From contig JAILID010000019.1 in NCBI GenBank assembly GCA_024695465.1, positions 21,975 to 85,974 of the forward strand: DNA of 64,000 nt, in the 5' to 3' direction. This stretch comes from Lachnospiraceae bacterium (GTDB taxonomy: Bacteria > Bacillota > Clostridia > Lachnospirales > Lachnospiraceae). Positions 1-8,852 of the stretch are shown here, piece after piece (within the stretch, counting starts at the first letter, position 1; each line of letters opens with the position of its first letter). The notes below the pieces were generated by a model. The model saw only the letters and a list, made by a program, of their open reading frames with translations, did no database searches and had not been told where the DNA came from. A program made the translations under genes and the position numbers.

Positions 1-827
1 AAGAAATTGCCCAGGGACTTGGACATCTTCTTGTTGTCTATATTCAGGAAAGCGTTATGCATCCAGTATCTCGCGAACTGCTTTCCGGAACAGCACTCGG
101 ACTGGGCGATTTCATTTTCATGATGGGGGAAAATCAGATCCTCTCCGCCGGCATGGATATCAATCTGTTCGCCCAGATATTTTCTGGACATAACCGAGCA
201 CTCGATATGCCAGCCCGGACGTCCTTCGCTGAAGGGAGATTCCCAGGCGGGTTCCCCTTCCTTTTTGGGCTTCCAGAGCACGAAATCCAGCGGGTCCTCT
301 TTGTCCTCCTCCCCGGAAACCTTGATCTTGCGGAAGCCGGACCTTAAATCATCGAGATTCTTGCCGGAAAGCTTGCCGTAACCCGGAAAGCTCCGGGTTC
401 TGAAATAGACGGTTCCGTTCTTCTTATAGGCGTAATCCTTCCGGATCAGGGTTCCGATCATATCGATCATCCCGTCGATCTCTTCGGTCGCCAGCGGATG
501 GGTCGTGGCCGGAAGGACATTCATTCCTTCCATGTCCTTCTTGCATTCCGCAATATAACGTTTGGATATCACATCGGAGGAGACGCCTTCCTCGTTGGCC
601 GCCTTGATGATCTTGTCGTCGACATCGGTAAAATTAGAGACATAATTGACCTCATAGCCCTTATGCTCCAGATAACGCCGGACCGTGTCGAAAACGATCA
701 TGGGTCTCGCGTTTCCGATGTGAATATAATTATAGACCGTCGGGCCGCAGACATACATGCGGACCTTTCCCGGCTCCAGCGGGACAAATTCTTCTTTTTT
801 CATGCTAAGTGTGTTAAAGATTTTCAT
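1..827 (-). CDS. cysS: Cysteinyl-tRNA synthetase, 3' end outside window
   Basis: Class I aminoacyl-tRNA synthetase that charges tRNA-Cys in the cytoplasm. The first 275 residues are visible. They contain the N-terminal zinc-site Cys27 in [16 protein letters not shown], the HIGH-type signature HIGN (residues 36-39), and the KMSKSLGN signature just before the window edge. The ATG at 827 is preceded by AAGGAG at a normal distance, so an internal Met nine residues later is not needed. The gene lies 15 bases downstream of cysE, so the two form one transcription unit (serine acetyltransferase with Cys-tRNA synthetase), a common arrangement in Firmicutes. No T-box leader is visible upstream of cysE, where one would be expected if the pair were tRNA-controlled. 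Confidence 0.97.
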   Translation of the reverse strand, partial: MKIFNTLSMKKEEFVPLEPGKVRMYVCGPTVYNYIHIGNARPMIVFDTVRRYLEHKGYEVNYVSNFTDVDDKIIKAANEEGVSSDVISKRYIAECKKDMEGMNVLPATTHPLATEEIDGMIDMIGTLIRKDYAYKKNGTVYFRTRSFPGYGKLSGKNLDDLRSGFRKIKVSGEEDKEDPLDFVLWKPKKEGEPAWESPFSEGRPGWHIECSVMSRKYLGEQIDIHAGGEDLIFPHHENEIAQSECCSGKQFARYWMHNAFLNIDNKKMSKSLGNF

Positions 828-842
828 TTTCAGCGCTCCTTC

Positions 843-1637
843 TCATATGTGATCCGCAAACATGCAGGCTCCTACTTCATCGTAATCCCGTTCGTCCGGT
901 TTTATGACAGCTTCTCCAGCGGAAAGGTCCATTTTTTCGTTCCCGGCTCCGCCGGCTTCCTCCGGTTCATTTTTTCCCTTTTTGAGCTTCCGCATTTCAT
1001 TTTCCAATGTGAGAACCCGGTTGATCAGCTCGTTGTTGGCCCGCTGCAGCACCTTCATATCCTGCAGGATCGGGTCCGGAAGATTGGTCTGGTCAATCGA
1101 ATCCCGGGGAACAACCTGGTTTTTCATGCGGACGATCCGGCCCGGCACGCCGACCACCGTACAGTTGGGCGGTACCGGCTTGATGACGACGGCTCCGGCG
1201 CCGATCTTGGAATTCTTTCCGACTGTGATCGATCCCAGAACCTTGGCGCCCGCGGAGACCATGACGCCATCCTCCAGCGTCGGGTGGCGCTTTCCCTGCT
1301 CTTTGCCCGTTCCTCCCAGGGTGACCCCCTGATAAAGCGTTACATTGTCGCCAATCTCACAGGTCTCGCCGATGACTACCCCCGTTCCGTGATCGATAAA
1401 GAAGCCCTTTCCGATCCGGGCGCCCGGATGTATCTCAATCCCGGTTTTTCTGGCCGCCTGCTGGGAAAGCCAGCGGGCCCAAAAGGTATGGCCGCTCTCC
1501 CAGAGCCTGTGGGCTTTGCGGTAAGTCCGCATGGCCCTGTAACAGGGGTAGAGCAGGACGTCCCAGTAAGTCCGAATCGCCGGATCCCGCTCCTTGTATA
1601 CCTCAAAGGTTTCTTTCAGTTCCCGGTACCATCCCAT
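843..1637 (-). CDS. cysE: Serine O-acetyltransferase
   Basis: Transfers acetyl from acetyl-CoA to L-serine, the first committed step of cysteine synthesis. The 264-aa protein has the short Firmicutes-type helical N-terminus and a left-handed beta-helix of hexapeptide repeats (about residues 66-170), including IDHGTGVVIGE with His83 and GKRHPT with His118. After it comes a predicted helical, charged tail (about 190-225) and a low-complexity acidic end that is longer than in many homologues. The ATG at 1637 has AAGGAG upstream. It is first in an operon with cysS, behind the promoter at 1681-1708. Confidence 0.95.
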   Translation of the reverse strand: MGWYRELKETFEVYKERDPAIRTYWDVLLYPCYRAMRTYRKAHRLWESGHTFWARWLSQQAARKTGIEIHPGARIGKGFFIDHGTGVVIGETCEIGDNVTLYQGVTLGGTGKEQGKRHPTLEDGVMVSAGAKVLGSITVGKNSKIGAGAVVIKPVPPNCTVVGVPGRIVRMKNQVVPRDSIDQTNLPDPILQDMKVLQRANNELINRVLTLENEMRKLKKGKNEPEEAGGAGNEKMDLSAGEAVIKPDERDYDEVGACMFADHI

Positions 1638-1680
1638 ACATATCGCTCCTTGCCGCGTAAGCCTTATGCTCCACCTTTAC

Positions 1681-1708
1681 AGTCTATCAGAACTTCAGCT
1701 TTTGTCAA
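1681..1708 (-). promoter_or_regulatory. Probable sigma-A promoter of cysE-cysS
   Basis: On the minus strand TTGACA (1708-1703) is followed after 16 bases by TAGACT (1686-1681), about 45 bases upstream of the cysE start. The -35 box is perfect and the -10 matches four of six positions. Confidence 0.6.
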
Positions 1709-1772
1709 CTAGCGGAATCGGCATTCTCATCTGAGATGTTTATTTTTTCAGAATGAAAGTTTTCGGAAATAG

Positions 1773-1814
1773 GCCTTGCAGGGGACCTCTATTTGCCCCT
1801 GCAAGGCTTTTTTT
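1773..1814 (+). terminator. Strong terminator hairpin
   Basis: GCCTTGCAGGGG (1773-1784) pairs perfectly with CCCCTGCAAGGC (1796-1807) around an 11-base loop and is followed by seven T. It points rightwards, although the nearest genes (cysE and the TM2 gene) both run leftwards. It shares its stem sequence with the hairpin at 1842-1884. Confidence 0.7.
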
Positions 1815-1841
1815 CTCGCTAACAGCAGAAAAACGTCTATA

Positions 1842-1884
1842 AAAAGCCTTGCAGGGAAACCTAATCCGCCGCTGCAAGGCTTTT
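1842..1884 (-). terminator. Second, related hairpin terminator, bidirectional
   Basis: AAAAGCCTTGCAG (1842-1854) pairs with CTGCAAGGCTTTT (1872-1884). The A/T tracts on both sides let it act in either direction; it lies 70 bases downstream of the TM2 gene end at 1954 and is its likely terminator. The GCCTTGCAG stem core is the same as in the hairpin at 1773-1807. Confidence 0.65.
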
Positions 1885-1953
1885 ATCGGGATCACAGAAG
1901 GAAAAACACTCAAAAACCCGTATAAACCGCAATATGATAATAACAGAACTGCC

Positions 1954-2673
1954 TTACGGGGTGTGTTTCCACAAATAAGCAAACAGGCCTGTCCAGATCA
2001 GGTAGAAGATAAAAACATAACTGCCGGATGAAATTCCGCCAAGCATCCCCAATGCCCCTATGACCGTCAGGATCAAAAAAACAAGTTTCTTTTTTGACCT
2101 TCTCTCAAGCCCTCTTTCCGGGTAATCAAGCCTCCTCTCCGCCTGGCCATAACCCCGCTCCGGATAAGCTCCCCGGCCCCCATACTCCATTTTTTCAAAT
2201 CTGATGTTTTCCGCCCTGCCCCTTGCGTACGTATCTGCATAGCGGTTCGGAGGCAGCTTCTTCCAGCCCGAAAGCGCCAGTCCGCTGCTGTCCTTAAAAC
2301 GACCGCTCAGGATAACAAAAAGATCGATTATCCATCCGACGCCAAAAAGACCGACCGTAAAAAGATAGAGGATCCCTTTCCAGAATCTTCCCACATAGAA
2401 ATAATGTCCGCCGAAGATCCCCAGGAACAGCCAAATAATCAAAGCCATTGCCTGGCTTTTTTCGGATACGGAAGGCATCTGGTGACGGACGGCCGCTTCG
2501 CTCCACATGATGTTCGGCGCAGACTGAAAATAATAGTTGTTAACCACCTGCCGATTAGAATGATCCTCCAGCTGGACGTTGTTAATGGTTTCCGGGCCCC
2601 TGTAAGGCATCTCTGCCCCACAATACTCACAATATTTTCCATTTCCCTGCGCACCGCAATTTGGACATTTCAT
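1954..2673 (-). CDS. Zinc-ribbon TM2-domain membrane protein
   Basis: A 239-aa protein of unknown role. It starts with a zinc ribbon (CPNCGAQGNGKYCEYCG, residues 3-19) and a polar linker. Next comes a TM2 domain at about 75-130: two hydrophobic helices with the family's GGHYFYVGR and GVGWIIDLF signatures. A charged Tyr/Arg/Gly-rich stretch follows, then one or two C-terminal transmembrane segments. The start was placed at the ATG at 2673 because AGGAGGA lies seven bases upstream; the longer open frame begins 23 codons earlier without a ribosome binding site. A TATAAT -10-like hexamer is at 2727-2722. It stands alone between hairpins on the left and the oppositely oriented ORF on the right. 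Confidence 0.85.
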   Translation of the reverse strand: MKCPNCGAQGNGKYCEYCGAEMPYRGPETINNVQLEDHSNRQVVNNYYFQSAPNIMWSEAAVRHQMPSVSEKSQAMALIIWLFLGIFGGHYFYVGRFWKGILYLFTVGLFGVGWIIDLFVILSGRFKDSSGLALSGWKKLPPNRYADTYARGRAENIRFEKMEYGGRGAYPERGYGQAERRLDYPERGLERRSKKKLVFLILTVIGALGMLGGISSGSYVFIFYLIWTGLFAYLWKHTP

Positions 2674-2879
2674 ATTATATTCCTCCTGTGACCGTAGACA
2701 TACAACATTGGTCCACCCGCAATTATAATCCGCTGTATACATGATAAAGACCTAAAAAAGAAGCATAACGTTATCCGGCAATACAATCATCATAAGTATA
2801 GCACCCCGCATTTGGAAACGCATACCCAAAATATTTCCAAACGCACTTTTTTTCTCATCTTACTTCCCAATGCTTTATA

Positions 2880-3209
2880 ATAGATACAGCAAAACAGGAA
2901 AATGACAGCTTCGAATACGATTATACCGGAGACGATCTTGATCTGCGCTTCCCGGGAATCGAATGGTATTGCAACCGCTGCGGACGGCATCTGAACGACC
3001 AGGAAGGGTTTGACGACCGCTTCCATGTCTGGATGCGCGAATACTGCGGCTGCAAAAACGCCATCTCGATACGGAATATCTATGACCCGGATGACAGTGA
3101 ATTCAACGCCGGAAACCCGACCATTCCGGACAAGTTCTTTAAGGCGCTTAAAGAAAGAAGCGATGAACTTGACGCCCCGGAAAACGGAAAACAGCCCGAA
3201 CAGGAATGA
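2880..3209 (+). CDS. Small zinc-ribbon protein ORF without a normal start codon
   Basis: The frame is open from 2802 to the stop at 3207-3209. From about 2904 it reads like a genuine protein: DSFEYDYTGDDLDLRFPGIEWYC, then a CxxC pair (Cys-Asn-Arg-Cys), later Cys-Gly-Cys, and an acidic tail. It resembles a family of roughly 75-100-aa zinc-ribbon proteins of Clostridia that I know only as hypothetical. No ATG, GTG or TTG lies in frame between the upstream stop and the conserved start. The only ATG nearby (2902) is in the +1 frame and runs just 31 codons. Position 2880 is an in-frame ATA and only a placeholder. Either a frameshift/point mutation destroyed the start (pseudogene or sequencing error) or an unusual start is used. 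The opposite-strand frame over it is a shadow. Confidence 0.45.
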   Translation: MDTAKQENDSFEYDYTGDDLDLRFPGIEWYCNRCGRHLNDQEGFDDRFHVWMREYCGCKNAISIRNIYDPDDSEFNAGNPTIPDKFFKALKERSDELDAPENGKQPEQE

Positions 3210-3222
3210 ATCTGTTCGGGCT
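3193..3222 (+). terminator. Terminator hairpin between convergent genes
   Basis: AGCCCGAACAG (3193-3203) pairs perfectly with CTGTTCGGGCT (3212-3222), followed by TTCG. It covers the end of the zinc-ribbon ORF and lies 15 bases beyond the ispF stop, so it can serve both. Confidence 0.6.
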
Positions 3223-3237
3223 TTCGTATGCAGCGTC

Positions 3238-3714
3238 TTATTGTTCCAGCAGGCAGACTGCCTGGGCAGCGATTCCAAAGCCCTGGCCGGTAAAGCCGAG
3301 ACCTTCCTCCGTCGTCGCCTTGACATTGACTGCGGAGACCTCGATTCCGAGATCCGACGCGATATTCTCCCTCATGAGATGGATATGCGGCCTCATCTTC
3401 GGCCTCTGGGCAATGATGGTGGCGTCCACATTGCCGATCCGAAAGCCTTCCGCCGCCAGCATATCCTTTACCCGCCTCAGAAGAATCCGGGAATCGATCC
3501 CTGAAAACTCCGCACCTGTATCCGGAAAATGAAGCCCGATATCGCCAAGCCCCGCTGCCCCGAGCAGCGCGTCCATCAGCGCATGCAGCAATACATCCGC
3601 ATCGGAATGGCCCAGAAGGCCCTTCTCATAGGGGATCTCAACACCGCCGATAATCAGCTTCCGTCCCTCCGCCAGCTTATGAACATCGTATCCCATTCCG
3701 ATCCGAAACATCAT
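3238..3714 (-). CDS. ispF: 2-C-methyl-D-erythritol 2,4-cyclodiphosphate synthase
   Basis: MEP-pathway enzyme of isoprenoid synthesis: cyclises CDP-methylerythritol 2-phosphate to MEcPP with loss of CMP. At 158 aa it is full length. The metal ligands Asp10 and His12 sit in [26 protein letters not shown] carries the third His, and [18 protein letters not shown] is the conserved C-terminal signature. The start overlaps the stop of the ACT-domain gene by one base (TGATG), so translation is probably coupled. Co-location with paaK and the ACT gene is an operon association without an obvious metabolic link. Confidence 0.96.
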   Translation of the reverse strand: MMFRIGMGYDVHKLAEGRKLIIGGVEIPYEKGLLGHSDADVLLHALMDALLGAAGLGDIGLHFPDTGAEFSGIDSRILLRRVKDMLAAEGFRIGNVDATIIAQRPKMRPHIHLMRENIASDLGIEVSAVNVKATTEEGLGFTGQGFGIAAQAVCLLEQ

Positions 3715-4157
3715 CAGTCACCAAATATCCCCTGCAGGGTTTCCTGGCCGATCAATCTGATATGCTCCGCCCTGAGAACCGCTTCCGCCTTCTCCGGCTC
3801 CGCGACCTTCAGGACAAGATAGGCGGTATCTTTCTTTCTGCTCAAAAAGGCGTAGGTATACTCCAGATTGATTCCTGCGCTCCCGAGAAGGGCCAGAATC
3901 TTTGAGAGGCCTCCGGGCTCATCCGCCATCTCCACCGTCAGAACTTTGGTGATCTGGCAGACATAGCCGGCGTCCTTCAAAACGGTCATCGTCTCATAAA
4001 CGTCGTCGACGATAATCCTGGCAATCCCGAAATCCATCGCGTCAGCCACGCACATGGCCCGCATGTCAATATTGTTCTTCCAGAGTACATCTGTAAGCTC
4101 GGCCAGCGTGCCCGGACGGTTTTCAAGAAAAACGGAAATCTGCTGTGTATATTCCAT
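3714..4157 (-). CDS. Tandem ACT-domain protein
   Basis: A 147-aa stand-alone regulatory protein made of two ACT domains: residues 1-70 begin [21 protein letters not shown], and residues 71-147 hold [30 protein letters not shown] domains bind amino acids. Stand-alone double-ACT proteins often sit beside phenylacetate-CoA ligase genes, as here, and are thought to sense aromatic or branched amino acids; the ligand here is unknown. The ATG at 4157 has AAGGGGG upstream; the open frame extends 10 codons further and overlaps the paaK stop. Confidence 0.88.
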   Translation of the reverse strand: MEYTQQISVFLENRPGTLAELTDVLWKNNIDMRAMCVADAMDFGIARIIVDDVYETMTVLKDAGYVCQITKVLTVEMADEPGGLSKILALLGSAGINLEYTYAFLSRKKDTAYLVLKVAEPEKAEAVLRAEHIRLIGQETLQGIFGD

Positions 4158-4183
4158 CGTATTGCCCCCTTTCGTATGCGCAA

Positions 4184-5491
4184 TCATCCCTGATAAAGGT
4201 TTCTCTTATCTATGACGCGGACGGCTTTGCCCTCGGAGCGGACGATCGATTTGGGCTCCACCAGCCTCACGTTCGCGTATATGCCGAGCATGGATTTAAG
4301 CGCCGCGACAAGCTCTTTCTCGCGAGCCGTGATCTTGGACAGCTCATCCGAGAACATTTCCGGCGTCATCTCGACGCGGACCTCGATGCTGTCGCTGTTC
4401 TTCTGACGGTCGACGATAATCTGGTAATTCGCCGCATAGCCGTGATTCAGAAGAACCGTCTCAATCTGGCTCGGGAATACATTGACGCCCTTGACGATCA
4501 GCATGTCATCCGACCGGCCGAGCGGCTTGGTCATCTTGACGAACGTACGCCCGCAGGAGCAGCGTTCCCGCGAAAGGATGCAGATATCCTTGGTGCGGTA
4601 GCGGAGAAGCGGGAAGGCCTCCTTGGCGAAGGAGGTGAATACGAGCTCGCCTTTCTCCCCTTCCGGGAGTACCTCGCCGGTCTTGGGATCGATGACCTCG
4701 GCGATAAAATAATCTTCATTGATGTGCATGCCGCTCTGTTCAGAGCACTCAAAGGCGACGCCGGGGCCGGATATCTCCGTCAGACCGTAAATATCATAAG
4801 CCTTGATTCCCAGAGCGTTCTCGATATCCCGGCGCATCTCCTCAGTCCAGGCTTCCGCGCCGAAGATGCCGGCCTTGAGATGAATCTTATCCCTCAAGCC
4901 CCGCTCATTGATGGATTCCGCCAGATAAGCGGCATAGGACGGCGTACAGCAAAGGATCGTAGACCCCAGATCGGTCATAAACTGGATCTGGCGGTCCGTA
5001 TTCCCCGACGACATCGGCAGCGTAAGGCTGCCCAGCTTGTGTGAGCCCCCGTTTAATCCGGGACCTCCCGTAAAGAGGCCGTAACCGTAGCTGACATGGA
5101 CGACATCATCCGGCGTCCCGCCTGCGGCAACGATGGCGCGCGCGCAGCACTCGTCCCAGAGATCCACATCATGCTGCGTGTAGAAAGCGACTACACGGCG
5201 TCCCGTCGTTCCGGAGGTACTCTGGATACGGACGCAATCCGTCAGAGGACGGGCCATAAGCCCATAGGGATAGGCTTCCCGAAGATCATCCTTGGTCAGG
5301 AAAGGAAGCTTGTGGAGATCCTCAAGTCCCCCGATATCTTCCGGCGCGACGCCGGCTTCCTCCATCTTCTTCCTGTAATACGGAACATTGTCATAGACCC
5401 GCCGGACGCAGTCCCGAAGTCCTGCATCCTGCCATGCTCTGATCTGCTCTCTGGACGCCGTTTCCTTTTCCGGCGAAAAATAGTTAGGCAT
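4184..5491 (-). CDS. paaK: Phenylacetate-CoA ligase family protein
   Basis: ANL-superfamily enzyme that activates aryl acids (phenylacetate or indoleacetate) to CoA thioesters through an adenylate. At 435 aa it has the family length. The P-loop-like STSGTTGRR is at residues 91-99, DIYGLTEISGPG is the adenylate-binding motif, and the C-terminal lid contains GRSDDMLIVKGVNVFPSQIE. In anaerobic Clostridia this gene usually accompanies aromatic amino acid fermentation; the oxidoreductase that would supply the acid is not in the window. A TGCTATTAT extended -10 lies on the minus strand at 5535-5527. The next gene in the operon is the ACT protein. Confidence 0.93.
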   Translation of the reverse strand: MPNYFSPEKETASREQIRAWQDAGLRDCVRRVYDNVPYYRKKMEEAGVAPEDIGGLEDLHKLPFLTKDDLREAYPYGLMARPLTDCVRIQSTSGTTGRRVVAFYTQHDVDLWDECCARAIVAAGGTPDDVVHVSYGYGLFTGGPGLNGGSHKLGSLTLPMSSGNTDRQIQFMTDLGSTILCCTPSYAAYLAESINERGLRDKIHLKAGIFGAEAWTEEMRRDIENALGIKAYDIYGLTEISGPGVAFECSEQSGMHINEDYFIAEVIDPKTGEVLPEGEKGELVFTSFAKEAFPLLRYRTKDICILSRERCSCGRTFVKMTKPLGRSDDMLIVKGVNVFPSQIETVLLNHGYAANYQIIVDRQKNSDSIEVRVEMTPEMFSDELSKITAREKELVAALKSMLGIYANVRLVEPKSIVRSEGKAVRVIDKRNLYQG

Positions 5492-5571
5492 AATCTTTTT
5501 CTCCTTCCATGCATAAAACTGTTACCATAATAGCACCAACGGAGCAGAAATGCCACAAAAACTTTTTCGCT

Positions 5572-8500
5572 TTAATAAGTTAATTCATTAAAATATCCCA
5601 GACGCATCTCGCAAAACTCCAATTCAAAATGCAGCGGTCTTTCCGTCGACAAAAAGCTGCCGGGGACAAAAAAGGCGTCCTCCTCATAGGCTCCGGCTCC
5701 CATTCTGGAAAGGGAGGCCAGCAAATGGATAGAAAAAGGAGGAGGAAGTTCATTTTCATGACCGGCTTCTTCCAGCATTTCCGGAGAATAGGGCAGCGCC
5801 GAAAACTGCATGGCGTCGGCGGCCAGCGGATTCACGGAATTTATCGAGGTCAGCGTCTGGCTCCCGCTCCTCCATCCCGCTATCGAAAAGCAAAGTCCCC
5901 GTCCCGCGGCGTCCTCCGCTTTCACCCAGCGGACGCCGGTCCGGTTGCCGCATTCCTGGGGCTTGAGATAGTGTTCCATATTCTCCCGGACGCGCCTGCA
6001 ATGGACGCCGAGCCTGACCCCTGTATTCCGGTCCGAATAGTTCTCGTCCGGTCCCAGTCCGTACCAGCTGATACGGTCAAATGCCGGATCCAGCTTAAAA
6101 AGCAGGCCGTATTCCGGAATGGGAGGCAGGCCGGATCCGGCCTCCATGTCGAGCAGGATCCTGACCCTGCCGTCCTCGAAGACCAGATAGGTAATAAGAA
6201 GCCTTGCCTCCGGAAAAGGCGGAAGCTTCTTAAGAAAGGCGATCTCAAAATATTCTCCGTTCTCCTGGATTCTCGGGAAGCCTTCTTCTCCCGGAAACGG
6301 CCGGGAATAAAGGCTGGCGATCTTCCAGCCTGAGAGCCGCTCCGGGATATGTTTTTCCCGGTCGCTGTCGGTTGGCGCTCTCCAGAAATTCGGTCTCGGC
6401 GCATCCGCGAGGTATTCTCTGGAACCAACCCGGTAGGATACAAGCTCTCCCTTTTCCAGAGAAAAAAGCGCTTCAAAATGCCGGCCGGAAACCCCGACGC
6501 TGCTGCCGCCCCGTATGACCCGCAGCTTTGACCGGACAGCCGGACGGCGGCCGATCAAGGCAGACAGGCGGCGGTTTTCATTTCCATTAATCAGGTAGGC
6601 GGCCTGGCCGAAAGCAGCCTCGAAGCCTTCTTCCGCCCACAGGCAGCTCCTTTTCAGTCTCAGGGAAACGGTGATGACATATTCTCCCGGTTCCTTCTGA
6701 TAGCTGAAGGGAATCGCGAAAACGCCCCTTTCCAGAGGTCCCACATCCGTCTCCACGACCGCTTCTTCGCAGAGGACGCCTTCCCTCTCGACAAGGACAT
6801 GGCATCTGAAGCAGCTGCTTCCAAGAAAGAGGTTCCGATTGAAGATGCTGAAGCTGACCGTCCCCACTTCGATGTCCATATTCCGATAGAGCTGCCTGAC
6901 CTCCGCCAGCTTTCCAAAAGGACGGCGGAGCGCGTCGACAAGGCCGCTGCCGCAGCGATGACCGTCATGGGGCCGGTCTCCGAAGTCGCCGCCGAAGGCC
7001 AGGTATTCATTTCCGAAACGATCCTTCTTTAGAAGGGCCTGATCGTTCCAATCCGCGATGAAGCCTCCCTGAAAGCGGATATGGGTCTTCGTAAGGTTCG
7101 TGTAAGACAGAAGATCCCCGTTGGCGTTCCCCAGGGAGCGGCTCATCGCGCAGCAGATCAAAGGCCGGTCCGGGTATTTCGCCAGGGTCTCCCTGATGGT
7201 CTCCTCTGACGGGAAACGGAGACTCAGCATGTCCGACACTTCCGGGCGGAAACATGCTCCGCCTGTAAACTCATAGTGAACCAGCCTCGTCCGGTCATGG
7301 GTTTTAAAGCGCCTTGACAGCTCCCCGATGACATAACCGTCAAAAGCTTCGCTGCCGACCGACCAGATGAGAACCGATGGATGGTTTCGAAGGAAACGGC
7401 AGACGGAGTCCGCCCGTTCAAGCAGCATGGGAAGATATTCCACGCGGCTGCCGGGGAGAACGTCTCCCTGCTTTTCATTTTCAGACAGGCCAAAATCCCC
7501 GCTTCCCCGGGTCCTCAGGTTGTTTTCCCCGACCACATAGATTCCCAGGACATCGCAAAGGTAATAGATATAAGGCGAACTGGGATATCCGCCTGTCCGT
7601 ATCGCGTTGATGTTGTTTTTCTTCATCAGGACCGCATCGGAGACCGCGTCGAAAAAATCCGGCACCCGGCCCTTTTGCGCGTTCCACTCCCGGCGGTTCA
7701 CGCCCTTAAACACGATCCTTTTGCCATTCAGGCACATAAGCCCGTTCCTGATCTCGAATCGCCTGAAGCCGACCCTCTCCGAAGTCACCTCCACCGTCCT
7801 GCCCAGCGGATCCTGCACCTGGAGCACAAGATCATAGAGAGCAGGGTTCTCCGCGCTCCAAAGCGCGGGGTTTTCGATCGTCCGCTTGATAATCGTCTTC
7901 TCGCGAATGGGGACGCTCATGTCAAGGATCTCTTCCCGGTCTTTATACAGCGTAAGGCGCAGGGTTCCTGCATAGCGGTTCAGAAGGCCGGAGCTTTCCT
8001 CGCCGGGAAAGGGAACGTGAAAATCCGCCTTAACGCTGAGATTCCCGTTCACAAGATTTGGTCCCGGCGTCGCTTCGATCCGCAGATCAAAAATATGGAG
8101 CAAGGGCGCCGTATAAAGAAAGACGTCACGAAAGATGCCGGAAAGACGAATGCCATCATGGGCTTCAAACCAGCTTCCTCCCGTCCGCCCGAAAACCATG
8201 GCCGCGATCCGGTTCCATCCGTCTTTCAGAAAGGGGGTCAGTTCAAATTCGGATGGGGTATAGGAATCTTCGCAAAACCCGATAAAGTTTCCATTCAGCC
8301 AGAGAGCCAGGGCGCTTTCCACCCCCTGAAAGGAAATGAAAACCCGGTTTCCCTTCCATCTTTCCGGAATGCAGACATCCCGTATATAGGAACCCGAGGG
8401 GTTCCCGTAAACGGGCGCTTCCCCCTGCTCCAGCGCTTCCCGGCCGTCCCAGGGATAGCCGGCCTTAAGATATTGAGGCCGGCCGAAGCCTTCCAGTTCC

Positions 8501-8826
8501 ATATGCGATGGAACCTGAATCTCCTCCCAGGCGGAAGCGTCGAAATCTTCCTCGAAAAAGCCGGGAATCGTCTCCCTGACGCTTCCGGCATAATGAAACT
8601 GCCAGACTCCGTTAAGGGACATCCGCATTGAAGAAAGGCTTCCCATATCAAGGGGAAGCTCCGGCCTTATTCCCCGGATCGCTTTTTGAAGCGAATCCTT
8701 AAAGACCGTTTTCATGCAGCGCATCTCCTCAAGGTCAAAGAACGTTATATGGCCTGAATGGGACGGAAGCGCCCCAACCTTATAGGCGTGAGGATCCGAG
8801 AGCATCTCATAAGAAAAATCATTCAT
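5572..8826 (-). CDS. GH2 beta-galactosidase-like protein, catalytic residues substituted
   Basis: A 1084-aa protein with the full LacZ architecture: jelly roll (WQFHY..., SGSYIRDVCIP), Ig-like domains, TIM barrel (about 350-660) and the C-terminal domain (NFWRAPTDSDREKHIP). The barrel is degenerate when aligned by eye with E. coli LacZ. The acid/base Glu461 is kept (WSVGSEAFDG, Glu493), but the nucleophile motif CEYAHAMGN reads CAMSRSLGN, putting Ala560 where Glu537 should be and Arg for His540. IETHG reads LRTRG, losing magnesium ligands Glu416 and His418; His391 and His357 are also replaced. Normal hydrolysis is therefore unlikely. It lies 26 bases downstream of cdd, as the last gene of a nucleoside operon, an odd place for a lactase. 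It could be a pseudoenzyme, a sugar-binding protein, or an enzyme with a different mechanism. Confidence 0.85.
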   Translation of the reverse strand: MNDFSYEMLSDPHAYKVGALPSHSGHITFFDLEEMRCMKTVFKDSLQKAIRGIRPELPLDMGSLSSMRMSLNGVWQFHYAGSVRETIPGFFEEDFDASAWEEIQVPSHMELEGFGRPQYLKAGYPWDGREALEQGEAPVYGNPSGSYIRDVCIPERWKGNRVFISFQGVESALALWLNGNFIGFCEDSYTPSEFELTPFLKDGWNRIAAMVFGRTGGSWFEAHDGIRLSGIFRDVFLYTAPLLHIFDLRIEATPGPNLVNGNLSVKADFHVPFPGEESSGLLNRYAGTLRLTLYKDREEILDMSVPIREKTIIKRTIENPALWSAENPALYDLVLQVQDPLGRTVEVTSERVGFRRFEIRNGLMCLNGKRIVFKGVNRREWNAQKGRVPDFFDAVSDAVLMKKNNINAIRTGGYPSSPYIYYLCDVLGIYVVGENNLRTRGSGDFGLSENEKQGDVLPGSRVEYLPMLLERADSVCRFLRNHPSVLIWSVGSEAFDGYVIGELSRRFKTHDRTRLVHYEFTGGACFRPEVSDMLSLRFPSEETIRETLAKYPDRPLICCAMSRSLGNANGDLLSYTNLTKTHIRFQGGFIADWNDQALLKKDRFGNEYLAFGGDFGDRPHDGHRCGSGLVDALRRPFGKLAEVRQLYRNMDIEVGTVSFSIFNRNLFLGSSCFRCHVLVEREGVLCEEAVVETDVGPLERGVFAIPFSYQKEPGEYVITVSLRLKRSCLWAEEGFEAAFGQAAYLINGNENRRLSALIGRRPAVRSKLRVIRGGSSVGVSGRHFEALFSLEKGELVSYRVGSREYLADAPRPNFWRAPTDSDREKHIPERLSGWKIASLYSRPFPGEEGFPRIQENGEYFEIAFLKKLPPFPEARLLITYLVFEDGRVRILLDMEAGSGLPPIPEYGLLFKLDPAFDRISWYGLGPDENYSDRNTGVRLGVHCRRVRENMEHYLKPQECGNRTGVRWVKAEDAAGRGLCFSIAGWRSGSQTLTSINSVNPLAADAMQFSALPYSPEMLEEAGHENELPPPFSIHLLASLSRMGAGAYEEDAFFVPGSFLSTERPLHFELEFCEMRLGYFNELTY

Positions 8827-8852
8827 ATCCTGACCATTCCGAAAAGCCGCCT

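Noticed and set aside
498-1712. Long + strand open frame (404 codons) over cysE and the start of cysS
   Set aside because: Antisense shadow in GC-rich coding DNA; the minus strand encodes clear CysE and CysS motifs and the + frame shows no family features.
1638-1740. T-box leader before cysE-cysS
   Set aside because: Only about 45 bases lie between the -10 and the start codon, too short, and no T-box sequence is present.
2790-3326. 178-codon minus-strand frame opposite the zinc-ribbon ORF
   Set aside because: Its sequence lacks domain features, and the + strand encodes a convincing zinc-ribbon protein ending at a terminator.
7381-8631. 416-codon + strand frame inside the GH2 gene
   Set aside because: Shadow of the minus-strand GH2 gene, which is intact and has family motifs throughout.
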